A DNA stretch of 13,021 bases. It comes from Defluviitaleaceae bacterium. Lineage in GTDB: Bacteria > Bacillota > Clostridia > Lachnospirales > WRAA01. Positions 7,300-13,021 of this stretch are shown one piece after another. The notes under the pieces are model-generated. The model saw only the letters and a list, made by a program, of their open reading frames with translations, ran no database searches and was not told the DNA's origin. Location of the stretch: contig WRAA01000028.1 in NCBI GenBank assembly GCA_009780445.1, positions 1-13,021 on the forward strand, written 5' to 3'. Both the position numbers and the translations under genes were made by a program. Position 1 is the stretch's first letter, and every line of letters begins with the position of its first letter.

Positions 7300-7935
7300 T
7301 CACGAAAAGTAGTTCGTCACGTCCTCCGGGCTTGCCGCGAGCATTATATTGTCGTAGGCGCAAAGTTCCTCCCGCGTGCCGTAACCCCACAGCACCCCTA
7401 TGCCCCCCGTCTTGGCCAACATCGCCGCCTCCAGATCATACAGTCGGTCGCCAACCATCACGGCGTGTTCGGGGCGGCAATTGTGGAGCTTCAGCGCGTG
7501 GTTCAGCGTCTCGATCTTCTCGGTGTGCAGGCCGGCGGCTCCGTACACTCCGTCGAAGTATGGGCGTATACCGAAGTGCGCCACGACGTCCGCGGCGGAC
7601 TGCTCCGGCTTGCCCGTTACAACGGCAAGGGTGTAGCCGCGCGCCTTCAGCGTGTACAGCATCTCCACAATGCCCGGGTACAGGCTGTTGTCGCTGATGT
7701 ACAGCGGGCGGTAGTACGCGCGGAAGTCCTCAATGACGGCCATCAGCTCCGCTTCCGTGGCAAAGTACGGCGCGAGGCACTGCGTGATGGGAGGCCCGAA
7801 GAACAGCCGCAGGTCGCGCCCGCCAATATCTATTCCATACTTGTCAAAGATATATCTGTATGCCTGCGCCAGCCCCGGTTCGGAATCCGTCAGCGTGCCG
7901 TCCAGGTCGAAAAAAACGCATCGTGTGTCCCGCAT
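7300..7935 (-). CDS. HAD-superfamily hydrolase, Gph-like phosphatase
   Basis: A 211-residue cytosolic phosphatase of the haloacid dehalogenase superfamily. Motif I is FFDLDGTLTDS, with nucleophile Asp10 and acid/base Asp12. Motif II is VVTGKPEQ, with Thr107. Lys140 is a motif III candidate. Motif IV is VGDRLYDLEAA, with Asp163 and Asp167 for Mg2+. The helical segment between motifs I and II fits the C1-cap type of phosphoglycolate phosphatase-like enzymes. The substrate cannot be deduced; phosphoglycolate or a nucleotide monophosphate is possible. The ATG at 7935 follows GGAGGG closely. The gene lies downstream of a terminator-like hairpin after ispH-rpsA, so it may be expressed by readthrough. 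The last codons run into an 11-bp motif (7290-7300) that recurs at 12901-12911. Confidence 0.9.
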   Translation of the reverse strand: MRDTRCVFFDLDGTLTDSEPGLAQAYRYIFDKYGIDIGGRDLRLFFGPPITQCLAPYFATEAELMAVIEDFRAYYRPLYISDNSLYPGIVEMLYTLKARGYTLAVVTGKPEQSAADVVAHFGIRPYFDGVYGAAGLHTEKIETLNHALKLHNCRPEHAVMVGDRLYDLEAAMLAKTGGIGVLWGYGTREELCAYDNIMLAASPEDVTNYFS

Positions 7936-7950
7936 AATCCCTCCATAACT

Positions 7951-7972
7951 AAAAGCCGGAGTTCATCCGGCT
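7951..7972 (-). terminator. Probable weak intrinsic terminator after ispH-rpsA
   Basis: On the minus strand a perfect 7-bp stem, AGCCGGA and TCCGGCT, with the 5-nt loop TGAAC is followed by TTTAGTT. It begins 8 nt after the ispH-rpsA stop. The T run is short, so termination is probably partial and lets some transcription into the HAD gene 16 nt farther on. Confidence 0.55.
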
Positions 7973-7980
7973 CTTGATTG

Positions 7981-10044
7981 TTATTCCGCGTCTGCGTCTG
8001 CGCCTGTGTCAACGTCATCCGCTTCTTCGTCGTCATACTCGTCGTCGTAGTCCTCATCGTCGTAATCGTCGTAGTCGTCATCGTCGTAGTCGTCAATGGG
8101 CGCGTCGGCTTCCTTCTTGGAAAGACTGATCTTGCTGTTCTCCTTGTCGATGTTGATAACCTTGAGAGTCAGCTCTTCGCCGAGGCTTAGGACGTCCTCC
8201 GGCTTGGCCACGTGGCGGTTTGCGATCTGCGACACATGCACAAGGCCGTCGATGCCTTCTTCCAGCTCCACAAACGCGCCGAATGTCGCCATGCGGACAA
8301 CCCTGCCCGTTACAAGCTGGCCGACCTCATACTTTTCGTCGATAGTTTTCCACGGATCTTCCCGCACGTCCTTGAGTGACAGCGATATCTTGCCCTTTTC
8401 GCGGTTCGCGCTAAGCACCACTACCTGCACCTTGTCGCCTTCTGTGAGAACGTCCTGCACTCTCTTCACACGCCCCCAGGACAGCTGGGAAATGTGCAGA
8501 AGCCCGTCAATGCCGCCGAGATCCACAAACGCGCCAAAGTTTGTAATGCGGCTCACGGTGCCTTCGGCCTGGCTGCCGACTTCCAAGCGGTCGAATATGC
8601 GGTCGCGCACTTCGTTCTCTTCCCTGGTGGCAAGGGCGCGTCTGCCGCCCACAATGCGGTTGCGTCCGCCGCGGCCTCTGTCAAACTCCAGAATCTCGTA
8701 TGTGAACTCGCGTCCAACCAGCTGTGCCAGCTTATCGTCGTTGATAAACCTGTTGGACACCTGCGACTTTGGTACAAACACGCGTATGCCGTCCACCATG
8801 GCAATTACGCCGCCCTTAACAACTTCCGTAACCTTGCCGGTAACGGGTTCCTTGGCTTCAAACGCCGCTTCAAGAGCCAGCAGGCTCTTCTGCGAATCCA
8901 GCTTCCTCTTCGAAAGCATCACATTTCCGTCGCCGTCATTAACTCTCACGACAAACACTTCTATGTCGTCGCCGGGCTTCACAAGCTTGGCCGGGTCGTC
9001 GTCCGGGTTTGCCGAAAACTCATCGCGGGGGATAATACCGTCGGACTTATATCCAAGCCCAACGCTAACTTCGCCGTTCGAGACCGATATAACCGTTCCC
9101 GTAACTACGTCTCCTGTATGTAATGAGCGGAAAGATTTGTCCAGCATCTCCTCGAAGGATTGATTTTCCAAGCCGCTGTCCCGGGCTTGTTCTTGTGTGT
9201 TTTCGTTACTCTCCAGTGTACTCATTAATAATACAGCCTCCTTTATTGTAGACGGCGGTGTGGACGCTCCGGCTACTACTCCAATTCTAACATCTTGTTT
9301 CTGAATATTCAATAATAAATCTTCCTTAGTTTCGATTAAATATGTGTTTTCGCAATTTTTTGTACAAATTTCATAAAGCTTGCTTGTGTTGGAGCTTGTG
9401 CGGTCTCCTATCACAACCATGATATCACAGGTTTTCGACAGTTCGTCCGCTTCAAGCTGTCGTTTAAACATAGAAGGGCAGATGCTGTTGTTGATGTCCA
9501 AATCTTCTATTTTGCCGGCCAGAATACCCGCAATTTTGTCAAACTTTTTATTGTCAAATGTTGTCTGCACCACTAACGTGTATGATTTTCCCATTTCCGG
9601 CACCAACAAATCGGCCTGATCTTCGTCTGAGACTACAATTGTCTCGTCACCGGCATAACCTAATATTCCAACAATCTCCGGGTGAAGCGGATTCCCGGCA
9701 ATAATAACAGTATTCCCAACTTTTCGTGCTTGTTGCACAATTATGTGAATTTTTTTGACATCGGGGCAGGTGGCGTCGATGTATTCCACGCCGCGGCTCT
9801 CCAGTGCGCCGATTATCTGCGGAGGCACCCCGTGCGAGCGTATCACCACGGTATCACCCTGCGCGATGTCATCCACGTCATGCACACAGTGTACGCCCTG
9901 CGCTTCCAGCTCCGAGGTGACTTCCTTGTTGTTGATTATCGCGCCATAGGTGCGGAGTTGCTTGCCGCTGTTCTCCCGCACAATCTTGAGTGCGCGCGAT
10001 ACACCGTAGCAAAAGCCGGCGTACTTGCCCACCACAATTTCCAT
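7981..10044 (-). CDS. ispH-rpsA: Fused HMBPP reductase (IspH) and ribosomal protein S1
   Basis: A 687-residue fusion. Residues 1-280 are IspH, the 4Fe-4S enzyme that reduces HMBPP to isopentenyl and dimethylallyl diphosphate, the last step of the MEP pathway. Cluster cysteines are Cys12 (GFCYGV), Cys93 (ATCPD) and Cys189 (SICPS). Active-site positions His71, His121 and Glu123 are present. Residues about 308-645 hold four S1 RNA-binding domains (near 308-381, 396-467, 485-558 and 574-645), as expected for an S1 protein of Gram-positive type. The tail, 649-687, is almost all Asp, Glu and Tyr. The ATG at 10044 overlaps the cmk TGA by one base; another ATG at 10047 is equally readable. Such fusions are established in Clostridia. 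The DNA for residues about 90-300 is clearly more AT-rich than the rest. Confidence 0.96.
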   Translation of the reverse strand: MEIVVGKYAGFCYGVSRALKIVRENSGKQLRTYGAIINNKEVTSELEAQGVHCVHDVDDIAQGDTVVIRSHGVPPQIIGALESRGVEYIDATCPDVKKIHIIVQQARKVGNTVIIAGNPLHPEIVGILGYAGDETIVVSDEDQADLLVPEMGKSYTLVVQTTFDNKKFDKIAGILAGKIEDLDINNSICPSMFKRQLEADELSKTCDIMVVIGDRTSSNTSKLYEICTKNCENTYLIETKEDLLLNIQKQDVRIGVVAGASTPPSTIKEAVLLMSTLESNENTQEQARDSGLENQSFEEMLDKSFRSLHTGDVVTGTVISVSNGEVSVGLGYKSDGIIPRDEFSANPDDDPAKLVKPGDDIEVFVVRVNDGDGNVMLSKRKLDSQKSLLALEAAFEAKEPVTGKVTEVVKGGVIAMVDGIRVFVPKSQVSNRFINDDKLAQLVGREFTYEILEFDRGRGGRNRIVGGRRALATREENEVRDRIFDRLEVGSQAEGTVSRITNFGAFVDLGGIDGLLHISQLSWGRVKRVQDVLTEGDKVQVVVLSANREKGKISLSLKDVREDPWKTIDEKYEVGQLVTGRVVRMATFGAFVELEEGIDGLVHVSQIANRHVAKPEDVLSLGEELTLKVINIDKENSKISLSKKEADAPIDDYDDDDYDDYDDEDYDDEYDDEEADDVDTGADADAE

Positions 10045-10730
10045 CATCCGCGCCCCGTAACCGCGGCCAGTTCTTCCACAATCCTTGCGCAGACCTGCTC
10101 CGCGTTCATGCGGCTGGAATCTATGACAACCGCGCCTTCGGCAATACGCAGGGGCGAAGCTTCCCGCGTCTTGTCCCTGTGATCCCGCCGGCTTATCTCG
10201 TACAGCACCGTGGCGTACTCCGCGGGGCGGCCGGCCTGTTCCAGCTCCCACACGCGGCGGAACGCGCGTATCTCGAGGCTTGCGTCCAGGTATATCTTGA
10301 GCGCGGCGTCCGGCAGAACCACCGTACCGATGTCGCGGCCGTCCATGACCACATTCTCACCCTTGGCGATGCTCCGCGCAAGCTCCACAACCTTGCCGCG
10401 CAGGCTCGGCACACGCGCCACTTTTGACGCGGCTTCGGCGGCCTGCTGCGAGCGTATGTCGTCGGTCACGTCCCTGCCGTTGATGATGGTTCTCTGGCGC
10501 GACCCCTCATAACTCACCGAAATATCAATGCGCGGCAGGCACGCCGCCACTTCGTCGGCGTTGTCCGGGTCCGCGCCGCTTTCAACGGCGAACATGCCTA
10601 TTGCGCGGTAGAACGCGCCCGTGTCCACATAGGCATAACCCAAGGTCTGTGCCACACAGCGCGCAATGGTGGACTTACCCGCGCCGTTCGGGCCGTCAAT
10701 AGCTATCGCGATTGTTCCTGTCTCTGCCAC
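10044..10730 (-). CDS. cmk: Cytidylate kinase
   Basis: A 228-residue cytosolic kinase that phosphorylates CMP and dCMP with ATP, recycling cytidine nucleotides. The P-loop is GPNGAGKST (13-21). DTGAFYR (36-42), DGRDIGT (130-136) and the RRDHRDKTREASPL lid and substrate region (181-194) are all as in the family. Length is normal. The start is GTG at 10730, with a GGAG ribosome site inside the last codons of the upstream flavoprotein gene, whose stop lies 6 nt before. The stop overlaps the ispH-rpsA start as TGATG, which suggests translational coupling. In many Clostridia an acyltransferase gene (plsC) sits between cmk and ispH; none is present here. Confidence 0.96.
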   Translation of the reverse strand: MAETGTIAIAIDGPNGAGKSTIARCVAQTLGYAYVDTGAFYRAIGMFAVESGADPDNADEVAACLPRIDISVSYEGSRQRTIINGRDVTDDIRSQQAAEAASKVARVPSLRGKVVELARSIAKGENVVMDGRDIGTVVLPDAALKIYLDASLEIRAFRRVWELEQAGRPAEYATVLYEISRRDHRDKTREASPLRIAEGAVVIDSSRMNAEQVCARIVEELAAVTGRG

Positions 10731-10736
10731 GTAACA

Positions 10737-11969
10737 TCACTCCAATTGTTGTCCCGCCAGGTATCCCGTCGAGAATGCTATCTGCAAGTTATAACCTCCG
10801 GTGAGCGCATCCACGTCCAGGACTTCCCCCGCGAAGTACAGCCCCTTCACCAGCCGCGACTGCATGGTGCTTGGGTTGATCTGCGCCACGCTTACGCCGC
10901 CGCACGTAACCACGGCTTCGTCATATCCGCCGCAACCCGTTATCTCCAGCATAAAATTTTTCAGAAGCCGCACCAGGGCTCTGCGTTCGCCCTTTGTTAC
11001 GGCGTTTGCCGGCTTTTCCGGGCCGACGGCCATCCGCCGCGCCACCACGGGCGACAAACTGCGCGGGAGAAGTCCGTCGAGGCAGTTCTTGAACGCGCGG
11101 TTGGGAGCCCCTTCGAAGTCGCGGATGATACGCCGTTCCAGAGCCGCTTCGTCCAGCGCGGGCTTTAAGTCGATGGACAGCACAGGATCGGCGGCCATAC
11201 GCCCCACGAGCATCCGCTGTACCGAAAGGATCAGCGGCCCGGACAGACCGTCCTGCGTAAACAGCATTTCGCCGAAGTCTCTGTGAACAGTCTTGCCGCC
11301 CGCCGTCACGCTGATGCCCACGTTCTTGAGCGCCAGCCCCTCCAGCTCCGCCACGAAACCTTCGCGCACCCGCAGGGAACACAGGGATGGGTACAGCTTC
11401 GTAACACTGTGGCCAAGGCTCTTGGCGAAGCGGTATCCGTCGCCGGTACAGCCCGTCACAGGATAGGACAGCCCGCCCGTGGCCACGATCACGCGCCGCG
11501 CCTCAAGAAACCCGCTCCCCAGCGTTACGCCCGAGACCGCGCCGTCCTTGGCCGCAACCTCACACACTTCCGCGCCAAGCCGCACCCTAACCCCGGCCGC
11601 AGTCAGATACCGCTCCAGAGCGCGGGTGACGTCGCTGGCCTTGCCGGATGCCGGGAACACGCGGCCGCCGCGTTCGGCAACCACGGGTACGCCAAACCTC
11701 TCCAGCATGTCCGTAACGCGGGAGCTGTCGTAGGCGTACAGCGCGCTGTACATAAACTCCGGGTTGGCGATGATCTTGCCGCCGATCATCTCCTGCGGGT
11801 CGGCGGTGTTTGTAACGTTGCACCGCCCCTTGCCCGTGATGTAGAGCTTGCGCCCGAGCTTGCCGTTTTTCTCCAGCAGTTCTGTGTCATACCCGTTTTC
11901 GGCGGCGGCCGCGGCGGCTATCATACCCGCCGGCCCGCCGCCTATCACGATCAGCTTTTCACCGCTCAC
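10737..11969 (-). CDS. HI0933/YhiN-family FAD-dependent oxidoreductase
   Basis: A 410-residue flavoprotein of the HI0933 (YhiN) family, often annotated as aminoacetone oxidase-like; the physiological reaction is not settled. The N-terminal dinucleotide-binding motif is GGGPAG (10-15). It is followed by the family signature GKLGRKLYITGKGRCNVTN (36-54), the ATGGLSYPVTG segment (164-173), FTQDGLSGP (237-245) and the C-terminal FAD-contacting GLYFAGEVLDVDALTGGYN (376-394). Length is typical. Translation starts at GTG 11969, overlapping the rnc stop by 4 bp (GTGA), so coupling to rnc is likely. Proximity to cmk and ispH-rpsA is common in Clostridia. The family is certain, the substrate is not. Confidence 0.94.
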   Translation of the reverse strand: MSGEKLIVIGGGPAGMIAAAAAAENGYDTELLEKNGKLGRKLYITGKGRCNVTNTADPQEMIGGKIIANPEFMYSALYAYDSSRVTDMLERFGVPVVAERGGRVFPASGKASDVTRALERYLTAAGVRVRLGAEVCEVAAKDGAVSGVTLGSGFLEARRVIVATGGLSYPVTGCTGDGYRFAKSLGHSVTKLYPSLCSLRVREGFVAELEGLALKNVGISVTAGGKTVHRDFGEMLFTQDGLSGPLILSVQRMLVGRMAADPVLSIDLKPALDEAALERRIIRDFEGAPNRAFKNCLDGLLPRSLSPVVARRMAVGPEKPANAVTKGERRALVRLLKNFMLEITGCGGYDEAVVTCGGVSVAQINPSTMQSRLVKGLYFAGEVLDVDALTGGYNLQIAFSTGYLAGQQLE

Positions 11970-12643
11970 GCCGAACCCATCCTGTTCAGAGCCTCGAGAG
12001 CCGCCTGCTGCTCCGCGTCCTTCTTGGTTCTGCCCGTGCCGCGGCCGAGTACGTCGCGGGCGTTCAGGGCTTCCGCAGTGAAGGTCTTGTCGTGGGCGGG
12101 GCCTTCTTCGCCCACAATTCTGTACACGATGGTGCTTTTCGACTTGTTCTGGATAATCTCTTGCAAGCGCGACTTATAGTCTGTCTCGAAGCTGTTCGGC
12201 GCGTGGGAAACAAGCTTGTCCCCAAACACCGCAGTGATGAAGCCCTTCGCGGAATCTAAACCGCCGTCCAGATACACCGCGCCGATAACGGCCTCCAGCG
12301 CGTCCGAAAGGATGGATCCGCGCTCGCGCCCGCCGGACATATCCTCTCCGTGGCCAAGCAACAGCTTCTCGCCAAGGCCGATGCTCCGCGCGATCTCGCA
12401 AAGGCTGGGTTCGCACACGATGGACGCGCGAAGCTTTGTCAGATCCCCTTCGGCCATATCAGGGTAGCGGCTGTAGAGCGTCTCGCTGACGACAAGCTCC
12501 AGCACCGCGTCGCCCAAGAACTCCAGCCTCTGGTTGCTGTCCTCCCGGTTGTTCTCATTGGAAAAAGAGCTGTGCGTCAACGCCAACTCCAGAAGGTGTG
12601 TATCCTTAAATGTATATCCCCGGCCGTTCGCTCCAACTTCCAA
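11966..12643 (-). CDS. rnc: Ribonuclease III
   Basis: A 225-residue double-strand-specific endoribonuclease that processes rRNA precursors and structured mRNAs. The RNase III signature NQRLEFLGDAVLE spans 37-49. The four acidic metal-site residues are visible at Glu41, Asp45, Asp114 and Glu117 (SDALEA). A C-terminal double-stranded-RNA-binding domain covers about 157-222 and ends with GRTKKDAEQQAALEAL. The start is TTG at 12643, with AGGGGA 7 nt upstream inside the last codons of acpP; the gap to acpP is only 3 nt. The acpP-rnc pair is a classic Gram-positive arrangement. The TTG start and tight linkage suggest that expression is held down relative to acpP. Confidence 0.97.
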   Translation of the reverse strand: MEVGANGRGYTFKDTHLLELALTHSSFSNENNREDSNQRLEFLGDAVLELVVSETLYSRYPDMAEGDLTKLRASIVCEPSLCEIARSIGLGEKLLLGHGEDMSGGRERGSILSDALEAVIGAVYLDGGLDSAKGFITAVFGDKLVSHAPNSFETDYKSRLQEIIQNKSKSTIVYRIVGEEGPAHDKTFTAEALNARDVLGRGTGRTKKDAEQQAALEALNRMGSA

Positions 12644-12646
12644 GGG

Positions 12647-12880
12647 CTATTCCCCTGCGAATTTCCTGATGTATTCCACGGCGTCGCCAACCGTCTTGAT
12701 CTTATCGGCGGCGTCGTTTGTAAACTCCATGTTATATTCCTCTTCCAGCTCTGATATAACTTGGTAAAGATCCAGCGAGTCCGCCCCCAGATCCTCCCTG
12801 AAGGATGTCTCGAGAGTGATCTTATCCTCCGAAATGCTCAGCTGATCGGAAATTATCGCCCTAATCTTCTCAAATTCCAT
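12647..12880 (-). CDS. acpP: Acyl carrier protein
   Basis: A 77-residue acidic carrier protein of type II fatty-acid synthesis. The 4'-phosphopantetheine attachment motif GADSL places the modified serine at Ser35. The helical pattern and the downstream SELEEEYNMEF and AVEYI segments are typical. I chose the ATG at 12880, which has AGGAG 8 nt upstream; a TTG immediately before it would add one residue and cannot be excluded. It is the first complete gene of the operon continuing into rnc. In many Bacillota the gene before acpP is plsX or fabG. Here the upstream 140 bp are repeat-rich and no recognisable enzyme is seen before the window ends. Confidence 0.96.
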   Translation of the reverse strand: MEFEKIRAIISDQLSISEDKITLETSFREDLGADSLDLYQVISELEEEYNMEFTNDAADKIKTVGDAVEYIRKFAGE

Positions 12881-12899
12881 CAAGTATTCTCCTCTTCAT

Positions 12900-13021
12900 C
12901 TAGGGCGTGTTTGAAAACCCCATTTCGGCGCATTTTCGGCAAATTTTCCGCCGTGCGTCGTCATCTCCTCCTAGCGAACCACGAGGGTTCGCGTCGTCGT
13001 CGCTTCCTAGCCCGGCAAAAA
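12900..13021 (-). other. Repeat-rich stretch upstream of acpP, open in one minus-strand frame to the edge
   Basis: From the right edge to a TAG at 12902-12900, one minus-strand frame stays open for about 40 codons. It reads FAGLGSDDDANPRG, then SLGGDDDARRK, and ends EMGFSNTP. A unit of about 12 residues (LGSDDDA, then LGGDDDA) repeats in it, matching a 20-bp DNA direct repeat that is 17 of 20 identical. It could be the tail of a gene beginning outside the window or a non-coding dispersed repeat that happens to lack stops. It ends 19 nt before the acpP ATG. I recognise no protein family and no clear promoter for acpP. Confidence 0.35.
12956..13011. repeat. Imperfect 20-bp direct repeat, 36-bp period
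   Basis: CGTCGTCATCTCCTCCTAGC at 12956-12975 and CGTCGTCGTCGCTTCCTAGC at 12992-13011 match at 17 of 20 positions with a 36-bp offset. Between them is a perfect 7-bp inverted repeat, GCGAACC (12974-12980) and GGTTCGC (12986-12992), with a 5-nt loop. The structure could be part of a dispersed intergenic element. Confidence 0.7.

Noticed and set aside
7984..8098. Microsatellite-like GTC/GTA tract
   Set aside because: The triplets are in frame and encode the acidic Asp/Tyr tail of the IspH-S1 fusion, so it is coding low-complexity sequence and not a separate repeat element.
10045..10251. N-terminal extension of IspH to an upstream start at 10251
   Set aside because: The extra residues lie inside cmk in another frame, are Arg/Gly-rich and precede the canonical IspH start MEIVVGKYAGFCYG.
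1..13021. CRISPR array, tRNA or rRNA genes
   Set aside because: No regularly spaced direct repeats with spacers, cloverleaf-like sequences or rRNA signatures were seen. The periodic signal in 1-3964 is protein-level PAS repetition.

Overview
The window looks like chromosomal DNA from a moderately high-GC member of the Clostridia (Bacillota), possibly an Oscillospiraceae-like gut anaerobe. The main evidence is an IspH enzyme fused in one reading frame to ribosomal protein S1, an arrangement established in Clostridia. It sits in a block running acpP, rnc, HI0933-family flavoprotein, cmk, ispH-rpsA. Genus-level placement is inference. Every gene I can support is on the minus strand, so transcription runs from the right edge to the left.

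Right part (12880 to 7981): a tightly packed housekeeping operon. It encodes acyl carrier protein, RNase III, an HI0933/YhiN-type flavoprotein, cytidylate kinase and the IspH-S1 fusion. Junctions are overlaps or gaps of at most 6 nt, and three of the five genes start with GTG or TTG. The operon combines fatty-acid synthesis, RNA processing, nucleotide metabolism, isoprenoid synthesis and translation. Upstream of acpP, at the right edge, is about 120 bp of repeat-rich DNA that is open in one minus-strand frame and of unknown nature. A hairpin with a short T run after ispH-rpsA separates the block from a HAD-family phosphatase gene (7935 to 7300).

Middle part (7236 to 4079): a likely metal-related cluster. 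It holds a 188-residue His/Gly/Pro-rich cytosolic protein with an aromatic C-terminal domain, a Cu(I)-type P1B ATPase (CopA) and a 101-residue protein with two CxxC pairs. A weak promoter overlapped by a 7-bp inverted repeat lies before the His-rich gene, and a strong hairpin lies before copA. No CopZ, CsoR, CopY or CueR homologue is visible. This cluster is the best candidate for something little described.

Left part (3964 to beyond base 1): a very large membrane sensor histidine kinase, cut by the left edge. It has a dCache-type extracytoplasmic domain between two membrane helices, six tandem PAS-type modules with a period of about 122-132 residues, then HisKA and HATPase domains. A good sigma-A-type promoter (TTGAAA, 17 nt, TACAAT) precedes it.

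I see no tRNA, rRNA, CRISPR array, complete insertion sequence or replication origin.
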